Shown: positions 24,656 through 35,368 of the stretch, piece by piece | Layout of the letters: every line of letters begins with the position of its first letter | Position numbering within the stretch: the stretch's first letter is position 1 | Origin: Alnus glutinosa | Taxonomy: Eukaryota; Streptophyta; Magnoliopsida; Fagales; Betulaceae | Assembly (NCBI RefSeq): GCF_958979055.1 | Contig: NC_084887.1 | Coordinates: forward strand, 27,891,544 to 27,955,543 | Length of the DNA: 64,000 nt | Reading direction: 5' to 3' | Program-made: the position numbers and the translations under genes | Notes under the pieces: generated by a model | Database searches by the model: none | What the model was told of the DNA's origin: nothing | What the model saw: only the letters and a program-made list of their open reading frames with translations

Positions 24656-25338
24656 TGTAACGACCCACCCCCAATGACACAATATTGTTCGCTTTTGACT
24701 TCCCAAACCAGACTTTCCAAGATGTCACCCATCCTGGGATTGCTCTCGTAGAAGCACGCTTAACTGCGGAGGTCTGATAGGTTCATGACCATCTGTTACG
24801 TACCTAGAATATGTGATAAGGGCATTATTGAAATTATGTTTATGCCCTCTTTAATAGAATAATTAGGTTAGGTTTTTAAATAAGGTAAAAGTCGTAGATT
24901 ATTATTATTATTAAGTAAATAAGGAGTATTGCTCATAAAGCAATATCTCCAATAGGAAAATAAGGGATTTGTCTCCCTTTATAATTAATATTTATTATTT
25001 AGGATTTGTAATATTTATTTAATTATCGTCCTGTAATTCTAGCTTTGTAACCCTATTAATAAGGGTATTGAAGAATGAATAAAACAAGCAGAAAAATATT
25101 ATTCAACTCTTGTGGTTGTTTAAGAGTTTTTAGAGTTTCTCGAATAACCCTAACCTTAGGAGGCCCAGGGTACCTCGAATACCCTACTATCCCAGGCACT
25201 TCCCCATCCAAATCACCATCTTCCATCCCTGTTACGGAAGACTGTAACACCATCACGGCTTTAAAACGCGTTGTGTCATAAATGATGCATTTATACATAT
25301 AAGCATATCTCCATTTCCAGGCGATGTGGGATGTCACA
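24656..25338 (-). mobile_element. Solo Cassandra LTR carrying 5S rRNA sequence, interrupted
   Basis: Read on the minus strand the LTR runs from TGTGACATCCCACATCGCC to GGGTCGTTACA. It includes the 5S rRNA-derived core (AGTTAAGCGTGCTT and AGGATGGGTGAC, the Pol III internal promoter region) at about 24697-24788. Cassandra LTRs are known to carry 5S sequence that can be transcribed by Pol III. Flanks CTTTT and CTCTT are a near-match duplication. A 456-bp Copia-like LTR splits it. Confidence 0.9.
24794..25249 (+). mobile_element. Solo LTR (TGTTA...TAACA) nested in Cassandra LTR
   Basis: Starts TGTTACGTACC, ends GACTGTAACA, and is flanked by exact CCATC duplications (24789-24793, 25250-25254). Removing it restores the Cassandra sequence CATGACCATCACGGC. 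Orientation + is inferred from the AATAAAAC polyadenylation-like signal near 25078. Confidence 0.85.
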
Positions 25339-25438
25339 CTCTTCGAGAAGTCAACTCAACACAAATCCTTTATTTAAAATTTTTGAATCCTATGACACAA
25401 TTGTAACCGTTTAAAATGTTGGATTCTGTGACTGTGAA

Positions 25439-26545
25439 CTTGTGGGAGAATCTTCAGGCTACCTCACAGGTGAATGCAAGATAGGCTTTGGTGGAAATTA
25501 TAAGGATTAGGCTACCTTCTAACATCTCGATCACCTTATCCATTGATGGACGATCTAAAGGACTAGTTTGAGTGCACCATAAACTGACCATTATCATCTT
25601 TTTTACTTTGTATTCTTCATCCTCTATTATATCCGCCAAAGTTACAAAAGTCCCACTCGATCTGTTCAAGTTCGTTATAAATTCCATGTGGAAAATATGT
25701 CTTGTTGGTTTGAGAGAGTTCACCATCAAATTCTTTTCTTGCTCCAACCATTTCCAAAGCCAACATTCCGTAGCTGTAAACATCAGACTTGTGGGAGACC
25801 CCACTAAAGTACCGACTAAAGACTTCTGGTACAATATATCCAGCAGTCCTTCTCATACTCGTCATTGACACTACTCTCTTTTGTTTTGCATAGTTTAGGA
25901 AGGCCAACATCAAATATTTTTGGGTGCAAATCCTCATCCAAAAGTATGTGGTTTTATGTCAAAATGTAGGATCCTTGTGTTACATCCACGGTGCAAGTAT
26001 TCTAGTCCTCGAGCAATGCCAACTACAATTTGGAACATAGTGTTGTTGTCCAAGTGATGATTTGTAATTGGAGATCCTTTATCATATATGAACTTATTAA
26101 GAGATCCATAAGACATGAATTCATAGATTATAGCTCTTTCAGTCCTCTCGTAGCATAAGCCTAGAAGAGTGACTATATTAACATGGGATGTTCTACTAAT
26201 GCTAGCCACTTCATTGATAAATTCTTCTTCATTACCTTTGGACGCGCTCATGATTTTCATTGCCACCATACGCCCTTCAGGTAGCTTCCCTTTGTATACA
26301 ACACCATATCCTCCTTGTCCACCTTTTTCTTTGAATGAGTCGGTCAATTTCTTCACATCTGAATAAGTATATCGCTTTGGTGATATTGATATGTACTTCT
26401 GTTCGAATTCCTCATCAATGGTTTGAAAGTTTTTTGCACCACTTTTACTGCAGACCATTGCGTTACTTGAGAAGTACCTTCTCTTAACGCTGTAGATAAT
26501 CACAAAAGAGATTACAAACAATCCCAGCCACAGCTCTAAAAATGC
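25439..26545 (-). pseudogene. LRK10L-like receptor kinase pseudogene, copy 1
   Basis: This is the most complete of four kinase copies. The minus-strand exon from about 26545 encodes a transmembrane helix (LWLGLFVISFVIIYS), a basic stop-transfer VKRR, then a juxtamembrane segment and kinase lobe with GGQGGYGVVYKG (glycine loop) and VAMKIM (ATP lysine). Next come EFMSYGSLNKFIYDKG and the family-specific HFDIKPH. Compared with copy 4, four bases (ATTG) are missing just after HFDIKPH, shifting the frame. The DFG motif reads DVG and LAKL reads LPKL. Later parts ([40 protein letters not shown]) are in other frames. Such kinases (wheat Lr10/PR5K-like group) are plasma-membrane receptor kinases; this copy cannot make an active one. 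The ectodomain exon is not recognisable upstream. Confidence 0.85.
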
Positions 26546-26817
26546 CTGCTTGCAAAGAATGGTCTTAATTAGTCATGTATTTCAATATTATAGCACAGGA
26601 AGAAGAATAGAAATAAAATAATGTATTGCAGAAATGGTACACGATCTCTTATGAAACATACAGAAAGATATATAATGCCTTTTCATTATCTGCATGTTAG
26701 AGCAAGAAAGAAAGAAAGAAGCTAGAATAACTTTTGTACAATATTGATCCTCATACCAAATGCAATTTTCAGCAACGGATTGCCATTCGATTCTGCAACA
26801 AGAACACAAAGTTAGAG

Positions 26818-26819
<2 letters not shown>

Positions 26820-26855
<36 letters not shown>
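26820..26855. repeat. Poly-T tract
   Basis: About 35 consecutive T upstream of kinase copy 1, with a counterpart region beside copy 4 (57400-57445) that lacks it. Confidence 0.9.
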
Positions 26856-26934
26856 CTGTAACTTGCATGATGATCACATTGTTACGACTAAAAATGAGTG
26901 TGGGAAGAGAAGTCAGGGAGGTATAAAAGAAAAA

Positions 26935-27500
26935 AAAATAGAAAAAAGTACACTTACCCTACAAACTACTATTCTATTATCAATGTGCCCCCAAAGTCCT
27001 AAACTACCAATGGTGTCAATGCCCTCCTCCCCCTCCCCCCCTCTCTTCCAAACTACTAAAAAATGTCAATTCCCCTTAGAGTCAACAAAAAGATAAAAGT
27101 AATCCTATAAAAGTTTCAATAAGACAAATATATCCTTATAAATTCGAGAAAAAAAAAAAAACACTAAAACTAAAAAATATATATCTATTTTTTTAATTTT
27201 TTTTTAATTTTTTTTTAAAAGATTGAAAGGTGCCCAAACTAAAATTATATAAAACAAAATCTAAAAAATAATTTTTTGGTTTTTTTTTTAATTTTAATTT
27301 TTTTTTAAAAAAGAATTATTTTTATATTTTTGTTTTGTTTTTAAAATTTTTTATAATTTTATGAAGACTATTTTTGTTATTGTAGGGCGCATTGACATTG
27401 TTTGGTAATTTAAGGGGCTACATTGATACAATTGGCAGTTTGAGAGACATATTGACAATTAGGTGATAGTTTAAGAGGAGTATGTGTACTTTTTCTCAAA
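26935..27500. mobile_element. Non-autonomous DNA element with inverted ends
   Basis: Ends GAAAAAAGTACACTTACC and GTGTACTTTTTCTC are inverted copies. Further inside, AAACTACTATTC/ATCAATGTGCCCC mirrors GATAGTTTAAGAGG/CATATTGACAATT loosely. The interior is A/T homopolymer-rich and non-coding. Target-site duplication not resolved. Confidence 0.5.
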
Positions 27501-28058
27501 AAATTATTTAGATTTTAGAATCCTCTAGAAGGATGTGCATGTAAACCTTTCTTATAGAATAGGAGTTTGAGTTCACCATTTTTTTATATATTTAAACTCT
27601 TTTTTGTTTGTTTGTTTTTGTTTTAGATGAATCAAAACTTTTATAAGCAAGAACACAAGATAACTACCCTTCAGTAAAAACTAGAACTAGTCCAAGAAAC
27701 TAGGACACCACTTCTGCATCAACAAAGCAGAACACAAAAATACCTATAAAGTAGCAAATAGCAGCTACAAAACACAGAAACTAAAAAACTGCAGCAAACA
27801 ATGAAGCAAGCTGCTACACAGAAACTACAATACAAAGTAGCTGCAAAAAACCCCCAGCCACCAAACACAACAAACACTTCAAACAACTGCAACAAGCAAA
27901 AATTACAACAAGAAATGCAAATTCCATCCATACACAAGACTTAAGTCTTTGGACAAGTTCTTAAATTTAAACTTTTGATATAAATAATGATTTAAAATGG
28001 TCAAAAAAAAAAAAAAAAAACTTTCAGTATAATTTATAATGTTTCTGGTTTGTATTTG
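27501..28058. other. Non-coding, CA/AAC-rich stretch
   Basis: Rich in CAGCA/AACAAC on +. The short cysteine/phenylalanine frame on - (27719-27937) is compositional. No gene recognised. Confidence 0.5.
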
Positions 28059-28074
28059 TTATGGTAATATCTCA

Positions 28075-28390
28075 TCTAAAAAAAACAAGACGACAACAAG
28101 AATTGCAACCCTGACCAACAAGTACAAACATTGATTCTTATATCCTGTTGAACAAACACTGTCTTTGCTGGGTATCTTCTGCTTGTTGTAGCTTATAATA
28201 GTATCAGGTGTAATATTAAGGTCAGATTGCAAAACCTCAGCTATGATTGTGAGATTTGAGCCCTGCCACACGTAGTATGAAGCTAAAGCTAAACCACATC
28301 CTTTGCTACATTTGAATTCGGCTATGGAATAGAAAACTGAGACCAATACCAGTATCCTGAAACCCCAACTTGGGTTTCATTGGATTGGGA
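28075..28390 (-). pseudogene. LysM receptor-like kinase first-exon fragment (CERK1/LYK type)
   Basis: The minus-strand translation contains a signal-peptide-like hydrophobic run (ILVLVSVFYSIAEF), then KCSKGCGLALASYYVWQG, SNLTIIAEVLQSD and DTIISYNKQKIPSKDSV. This is the first LysM domain pattern of chitin-receptor kinases (CERK1-like). The expected start ATGAAACCC (about 28380) is out of frame by one extra base in CAGG, so the leader is frameshifted. After KDSV the sequence does not continue into the second LysM region; no kinase exons of this family are seen nearby. Beside kinase copy 4 (about 57440-57480) a short stretch resembles 28095-28140. Confidence 0.7.
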
Positions 28391-28399
28391 AATTGGAAA

Positions 28400-29447
28400 C
28401 TATTTTCTGATTTGTTAGCAAAATCAAGAACTGGGTATTTGGTGATTGGGGAATACAGAGAGGAATTAGATTGACTATACTCGATGGTACTGACCGTTGA
28501 CTGGGTGAGTTTTGGGTTTGAAAACGCACATATACGGGTTGGCTAGAGATGAAGAGGAGGACTGTTGCTTCTGATAGCAGTCATGGTTAAGGTTAAACAG
28601 AGTTTATCCATGTGTTTATGTTTGATTGTCGTTTTCAGTGTCTGAGCCGACCAGAGAGAGTAATGCATGCACTTATTTCTCATTTTCATCAATATCCAAA
28701 TGATTTGTCAAATTATTGTAAAAAAAAAAAGTTTCCATGCAAGGGATCGAATTAGTTGAGACACTTTATTTCAAAATAGAAAGAAATGGACATGAATCTT
28801 ATAACATAACATAATGCACAAGTATCTTAATGTTATGAAGAATTTATTCATAACATGATAGATTGAGTAGGAGTGACAATTCGTGTTCGCATGACATCCT
28901 GTGTTAAGTTCAAGTTGTGTCAAAGTATGCGTATAAAACTATATACCTCAACTCTAACTCGACCCATTTAATTAAATGGGTAAGACTCTTCAGCCATAAC
29001 TCTTTAATTTCGTGTGAGTTCATGGGTTGTATAAAAAATTGACAGCATTAAGATTGGATTGATTCTTAGAAAAAGTTTAGACATCTTTCAAACTCACATT
29101 TGAAAATAAATTTTTCTGGTTATTTTATTAACTTTCCAGTAACTTTAAATAGACACTTATAATAAGATAAAATAGAAAATACAATCTAATAAAACTAATC
29201 ACATCCTAATTGATAACTAAAAATCCTTATTAACTAAAATTAAATTTTACTTCATTACAAATTCTAATCCCCTCCTAATTCATGTAACATTTCACCCCAC
29301 TTTGAATAAACCTTGTCTCCAAGGTCCTAGAAAGACTCTTCATTCCTCGTGGCAGCTGAGGGTTGCTGCCTTCACAATTTTGATGAGTCACCGCTGAGAC
29401 ATGAAGAAATGATAAAATAAAAATGAACTAAACAAATCCCAACAATC
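28400..29447 (-). other. Degenerate LTR-retrotransposon-like sequence
   Basis: No open gene. Minus-strand translation around 29280-29330 gives LEDKVYSK-like residues followed by GVKCYMN, similar to the extreme 3' end of Gypsy polyproteins, and may belong with the gag fragment at 31539-32150. Weak evidence. Confidence 0.3.
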
Positions 29448-29860
29448 TTATTCATGTACCCCAGTAGCTTTGGGTCTTGATAGGGTTGAAATTTGAAATA
29501 ATATGCTTTTATGGGTGTTTTCATATGATTGTTGGTGTTTTAGATGATTGTTTTTCTGGAGGTGATTGGTGTGGGAATATGATTGTTTGTGGAAATGGTG
29601 CGTCAACTTGGTGGAATGAGTCGTGGGTGATTTTGATTGTGATGTGTGTAAGGGTCGTACCATCATATCTTGCTGTCTGGACCCTATTTTTATAGATGTA
29701 CATCCGGATGCGAATACAGATGCAGTTATTTATAATATTTATATTCATATCACTTTAGAAATATTTACATTTGCATTGATGTCATTTTTTAAATCCAACA
29801 TAACATATATATATGGGATTGGTCTGACCTTTCTTACCTTTATCTCTTTTTACAGCCTTG
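29448..29860. other. Non-coding stretch, no gene seen
   Basis: Overlapping short frames on both strands without recognisable domains. Confidence 0.4.
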
Positions 29861-29864
29861 TGGA

Positions 29865-30500
29865 AGGACGAAAGAAGGGAAGTTACAGAACGGGGCAATG
29901 AAGGCTCGCGAGGTAGACAGCAAGCAACAGCTTCTCAGCCCCCTAACCTTTCTATTATATTATTAAAGCTAACGCTCGTCCCTATCTCTAAAGAGGCGTA
30001 AGCACTTCACTCGCTAAGGGATGGGATTCATTCACTTGCATTCCTGCTAGCACTACAAAAAGCTCTGGTCGTAACGCCCCTACTACTGCTGTGCAGCCTT
30101 TCCTCGGGTTCGTAGAGTCGAGTTTCTTGTTTACCCACAACGGAAGAGCCGCCCCCACTAGGAAAGCAGCCACAAGTCATAACGCGCTCTTCGCACAACA
30201 AATTCACTTTAAAGTTGACTTATTCGCTCGGCCAATCATCGGAATGTGTAGAAGATACTATAAGGGCCTAATATCTCAATAGCACATTTGTCTAAAGCTT
30301 CGAATGAGACTTCATATTTGAGTGCCGGAACGATCTGACTAGAAAGCCATTCAAAACTTGATTGAAGAACCATCATTTATTGAAGAAGCTATAGAGTTGA
30401 TTACAAAAAGTACTAGTTTGAAAGGCTCGTTGGAATTGATCCGCTACGGGATTTGCATTATACGTACGTAATAGAAGCACTGAAAGTACTAAATAGAATA
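29865..30500. other. Probable organelle-derived (mitochondrial-like) insert
   Basis: Base composition and texture change abruptly: balanced GC, few homopolymers and strings such as GAAGAGCCGCCCCCACTAGG and TCGCTCGGCCAATCATC that are typical of plant mitochondrial intergenic DNA. No complete organelle gene is recognised, so the assignment rests on composition and resemblance only. Confidence 0.4.
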
Positions 30501-30516
30501 TGTATTAGTTTGATAA

Positions 30517-31535
30517 GAGCATTCCTAGCACCTTTCCTTCCATTCCCATCTATTTTCCCTAAATATAGGGAACAAAACTACTTTTTACTTTTCTATAAAA
30601 AAAAAACACCACACAACAGCTTCCTTTCATTTTTTCCTATATTATTAAAATATTATTTTTTATTTTTCCTTTTTTTATTCATCTCTTTTCTTCTCTCTCT
30701 CCCTGTCTCGTCTTCTCTGTCCTCACACCCAAACTCCGTCACACCAAAACCACTACCAACCCACTCGCATCTCTGCCTTCCACGTAGCTGAGCCATCCAC
30801 CAAGCCGTCCGCTGCGGGTATGGGTTTTGTACTTTCAGGTTTGGGTTTTTTGGCACCCAAAGCGTTGGGCTTCTCGTTTGCTCCTTTTCCGGCGTGCTTT
30901 TCTGCTTCGTCCAGTACGGCCGCTGTGGTTGATTCCAGGGGTTCCGCAGGTCAGGTGTTCAAGGCTGGTTTGATTTCGCAGGGTGTGGGATGGTTTTGGT
31001 GGAGGCTTCTCGTTCAGCTTCTTCTTCGGCTTTTTTCGGTGTCCTTCTAGGGGTGGCAGCGCTAGCTATGACCGGATGTCCCTACCTTGGTGAGAATAGC
31101 TCCGGGTGGGGATCCTCCTCTGTCTGAGGCTAGCTCCAGCTTGCTGAAGTTGGAGGCGGCCGAGCCGTGTTCAATGAAGGGAGAGCTTCTCGACGGAGAT
31201 AAATCGAGAGCATTTCGCCGGAAGATCTCTAGCCTACGGTGAAGATCTATGTGGACAGGCTCTAATCTACATTTATCTGTGGCAGGGTTGAACAATTTTC
31301 ATGGAAGAAGATGAAGCAAGTTAGCAGCCCTTGTTGAGGACTGTGGGAGGAGAGAGAATACTTTTTTATGAATATAATAAACCATGGGAATGCTACAGTG
31401 TTTCCCAATGCATTGGGAAGCACTGTAGCATTCCCAGGGAACAAAAAATTGTTGGGAAGCTGCTATGGATGGCTTTTATGATTTTCTTAAAATTTAGGGA
31501 ACAGACCCCCTATAGAAAAGCTGTTGTGAATGCTT
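30517..31535. mobile_element. PIF/Harbinger-like non-autonomous element with GC-rich cargo
   Basis: Ends GAGCATTCCTAGCACC and GTTGTGAATGCTT are inverted copies, flanked by TAA (30514-30516, 31536-31538), the 3-bp duplication usual for this superfamily. The GC-rich interior (about 30700-31300) differs from the A/T-rich arms and holds a 76-codon + frame (30820-31050) without known domains. A 50-bp palindrome lies at 31386-31435. Confidence 0.65.
31386..31435. repeat. 50-bp near-perfect palindrome
   Basis: GGGAATGCTACAGTG and its inverse CACTGTAGCATTCCC enclose TTCCCAATGCATTGGGAA, with one mismatch overall. It can fold into a single hairpin. Confidence 0.85.
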
Positions 31536-31538
31536 TAA

Positions 31539-32150
31539 TGGTTGAGCATCAAGCCCTTTTTCCCTTCTTTCTTGTGTTTGGGTTGGTGTTAATCTTCTAA
31601 TAGGTATGCTGGGCCTTTTGTTGAAATTTGTAAGATACGTGGGGTTGGTGTTTCGGTTTTCAGGGGGTATGTCTGGGGCAGTGATTCGAGGGGTATTAAG
31701 TGATGGGGCTAGCTTGGTATAACTTTGGAAATTGATTAGCCAAGACTGATACTTGTGACCTCTATTCCTCCGGTTAACTTCTTTCTCTTGCGACCTTACC
31801 AGCCCAAAAGTTGTTAGTGCATTTGGTTTCAACATGGTTACTGTGATCCTTACTTCTTCTTTCAACCCACTTAGAAATGTACTAACCTTAAACTCTTCAC
31901 TCATGCCTTGGATCCTATTGGAAAGGATTTCAAACTGTGTTTGATATTCCTCCATAGTTGATGTCTGTTTGAGCTTAGTGAATGCCCCTACAAGATCATC
32001 AAAAGTTGAGGGAGCAAACCTTACCTTGAGGGCAATTACAAATTCCTCCCATTCCCCAATGTGACCTGAATCCATCAGCCAATAATACCAAGTAAGTGAT
32101 CTTCCCTCCATGTGGAAGACAACTATTGGCACCTTTTGATTTCATGATGT
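31539..32150 (-). pseudogene. Ty3/Gypsy gag fragment
   Basis: The minus-strand frame encodes the Retrotrans_gag core: HMEGRSLTWYYWLMDSG, WEEFVIALKVRF, FDDLVGAFTKLKQT, MEEYQTQFEILSNR, EEFKVSTFLSGLKEEV. The fragment lacks its N-terminus and runs at its 3' end into the TIR of the PIF-like element (the last roughly 15 codons of the open frame are TIR sequence). It abuts the truncated end of kinase copy 2. Gag forms the retroelement particle; here it is a relic. Confidence 0.85.
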
Positions 32151-32169
32151 TTGGCTATAAGAAAAAAAA

Positions 32170-34346
32170 CTACTGGGCTATGAATCCCATGTGGAAAATA
32201 TGTTTCACTTCTTTGAGAGAGTTCACTATCAAATTCTTTTCTTGCTCCAACCATCTCCAAAACCAACATTCCGTAGCTGTAGTCATCAGACATATGGGAG
32301 ACCCCACCAAAGTACCGATCGATTAAAGACTTCTGGTGCAATATATCATGCAGTCCCTCTCATGCCCGTCATTGACACAATACTCTCTTTTGTTTTGCAT
32401 AGTTTAGCAAGGCCAAAATTAGAGATTTTTGGGCGCAAATCCTCATCCAAAAGTATATTGTGTGGTTATATATCAAAATGTAGGATCCTTGTTGATGAGA
32501 ATGTAAAATGTTATATTTTTTCCTTTTATATTTAATCTCTTATACTTATTTAATGCCTAAATGTACTCATTATTCTTATATTTTGATTTAGGATGCAAAT
32601 TGAGGCATTAAATGCAAAACAAGCTAATTGGGCGATTTTGGACAGTTTCGACATCAGTTTGTAATCTGGGCATAACTATCTCATAAAAGCTCCGATTGAG
32701 ATGATTCAAGATGCTGTGGAACACCAAGAAAACGATCTACAACTTTCTTGTTTGGAGTTTTGAGAGATACTGAATTTATCAAGGTCGAAATCGAGCTTGA
32801 AGTTGACGTTTTGATGTGGATCTGATGCGGTTTAATTGCGGAAGTTTTCAGATATGGAAATTTCTTTACTTTGAGACTTTTCATAATCATCCAATCAATT
32901 CCAGCCAAGCCAAGCAATAAATACAAAGTCAAGCAAAAGGAAGAAAAGGAAGGAAAAGATGTGTAGAGGATCAAGAAAATAAAGAAGAGATTTGTGGAGA
33001 CTTAAACAAGGAAAGAATCGATAGAGCATGTGGCAACAAAAGTCCCCATTGAAAACATCACCTTCCTAGTTATCCTAGCCTTTATTTTATGTTTAATACT
33101 TTCCTTAATAAATTAGATTTGTGTATTGTTAATTTAGGATAGTATTTACAATATCTTTCTTTAGGAGATTTCCTAGGCTTCTAGCATATGGGATGAAACG
33201 TGTATAAAAGGGGGGAACCATGACACAGAAGACATCATCTATCTTCCATCTTCTCCCCTCTTCTCTAACTTCCTTGAGTTATTAGTCATGGCCTTGCGTG
33301 GCTAAACTTTCATAATTGGTCGAAGGAAACGGAAGCCTCGGAATCAATAAAACTGTGAGATCTAATTTGTTGTTCGATTTATGCTTTGAGTATCAGATGT
33401 TTTTCTATATTTATTTTTATGATTGTCTCGTTTGATTACTAGGAGGCCTACTAGTGTATTACTCGTTGCAATCTATTGCTAGGTTGGATATCAAATCCGT
33501 AATTGTTTGATCCCTCCAATCTATGAAGCAACTAAGATTTAATGATTTGCTACTTCTCAGCGATTATTAAATCTTAGGAAGAACATCCGACGAAATTAAA
33601 TGCAACCGCTTGTGCTTGTGTTGTTTCGCTTCATCGATCTCTCTAATTTTTAAGGCTGCTACTAGATTAAACCTATAGCGCTTGTCTTAGGTTGTTTAGT
33701 AGTTAGGGTTAATTAGAGCGCTTGTCTTCTAATTAACTACGACTAAGGAGAGATAGGAAAACAGTTCCAACGGTGAATATTCAAAGCATGAATTGATATA
33801 TATTTGCATCGATGATCAGTTGCCAGATTCCGATGGTGGAAGTTGACTTAGACCAATGTTTCTTTACTTGATTAATATTTTAATTTGAATTGTTTCTTAG
33901 CTATTTTTCTTTAAATTATTTTTATACTCAAAACCCCCCCCATCCTTGTTCACGTAGCATAAAACTCGGCTAATTACTCTCCGTGGGATCGACCCTTACT
34001 TTCACTACTACATATAATTTTAGAAGTAAGGTTTTATTTTTGGGTGCAGACGACAGCACACCACTTGTGTTACATCCACGGTGCAAGTATTCTAGTCCTC
34101 AAGCAACGCCAACCACAATTTGGAACATAGTGTTGCTGTCCAAGTGATGATTTGTAATTGGAGGTCCTTTATCATATATGAACTTATCAAGAGATCCATA
34201 TGGCATGAATTCATAGATTATAGCACTTTTAGTCCTCTTGCAGTAGAAACCTAGAAGAGTGACTATATTAACATGGGATGTTCTACTAATGCTAGCCACT
34301 TCGTTGATAAATTCTTCTCCATTACCTTTGGACGCACTCAGGATTT
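32170..34346 (-). pseudogene. LRK10L-like kinase pseudogene, copy 2, split by solo LTR
   Basis: The C-lobe piece (32170-32492) encodes [27 protein letters not shown] and an antisense match to the activation loop. The N-lobe piece (34064-34346) encodes [36 protein letters not shown] and [16 protein letters not shown]. Joining across the LTR gives continuity with copy 1. It is truncated at both ends: by Gypsy gag at 32150-32170, and at 34347 by sequence (ACTATTGCGAGTGG) resembling the end of the LTR at 43355-44938. SDVYSYG has become SDDYSYG. Confidence 0.85.
32493..34063 (-). mobile_element. Solo LTR in kinase copy 2, 1571 bp
   Basis: Starts TGATGAGAATG and ends GACAGCACACCA, with exact CTTGT duplications (32488-32492, 34064-34068). 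The intact copy 1 shows the uninterrupted site GGATCCTTGTGTTACATCC. CTCCGTGGGATCGACCC near its right end is a common feature of large Gypsy LTRs, so a Gypsy origin is likely. It has no coding frame; strand is nominal. Confidence 0.88.
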
Positions 34347-35303
34347 CACCGTACTATTGCGAGTGGTTTAACTTATAAATTTAAAATCCACTTACGGAGT
34401 CGTCTAGACTCGATGTACCATAAATAATAATAAAAAACAAAGGTTGCTAACTTACTCTCCCGTACCCCACCGAAAACATGTATGTGCATTGTGCACCCAA
34501 CACCAGCTTAAGATCAAGAAAATAAAAACATCTAATTAAATTAATAATGCTTTTCACCTATATGTCCGTCGTCATCGAGTGGCAACCAATATTAGTGTAT
34601 TGTCCAAGGCCATTATTAATTTATTAGAAGGAAGGTGAAGTCTTTTACGGCCCTAGGTCAAGATTATTTATGGGATATTATTGGGTATTTTCAAAAGAAA
34701 TCACCTACAATTGCCATATACAACCGATTGTTGCTTAATTTCAATGCTCAGTTAATTTGCTATGACTCAGAATTATATTGTGTAGCTTTGTGGGTCAACA
34801 TTGATGAGTTAGGTCATTTTCTTTACTAAGGGACAAACGTCACAAACCAATACAAATCCTACGTACATATACAACGTCGGATTTTATTTTTAAAAAAGGT
34901 TAAATACATAAATGCTACATGTGTGATCTAATTTCCTCTCTAGCAAAAACAAATCTAGCCTTTAAAAAGTGACAAAATTAATGTGTATGTTACAAGTTTA
35001 TCAATTTGATATTTCTAAGTACTCATCTACCGTCTAATATAAAAACTTAACGAAATTTTTGTCACATGTATAAAAAGTATTGTAAGACTAATAAAATGTT
35101 GTCACATGTACAAAATGATATCTCGACTTGATATTATAAAAAATAAATAAATGAAGCTGTGAAAGGGTGTGGCTCTCTCCTATCTAGGAGTAGCTGGACA
35201 AACTCTTCATCTGGGAGTGGGGTTGAGGCGGGGGAAGAGAGGTCACCCCTAAAGGACGTTACAAGAGTGACTAGACCATTCTTAGCATGGGGAAATGGCT
35301 TGC
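34347..35303. other. Non-coding stretch, LTR-like debris
   Basis: The first bases (ACTATTGCGAGTGGTTTA) resemble the 3' end of the 43355-44938 LTR. The rest has no coding signal. Confidence 0.45.
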
Positions 35304-35368
35304 CCACCCCCTTATAAAGTTTTTAGGTTACCTAGGCGTGGTAACCTAAGAACTTTATAAGGGGGTGG
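35304..35368. repeat. 65-bp hairpin-forming inverted repeat
   Basis: CCACCCCCTTATAAAG... and ...CTTTATAAGGGGGTGG form arms of about 29 bp around CTAGGCGT. Confidence 0.85.

Noticed and set aside
24690..24790. 5S rRNA genes (here and at 46.5, 55.4-56.3 kb)
   Set aside because: The 5S-like cores sit inside Cassandra LTRs with TG...CA ends and target duplications, and are diverged from functional 5S; they are not rDNA repeats.
30050..30065. CACTACAAAAAG string as a CACTA terminus
   Set aside because: No subterminal repeats, no partner end; it lies within organelle-like sequence.
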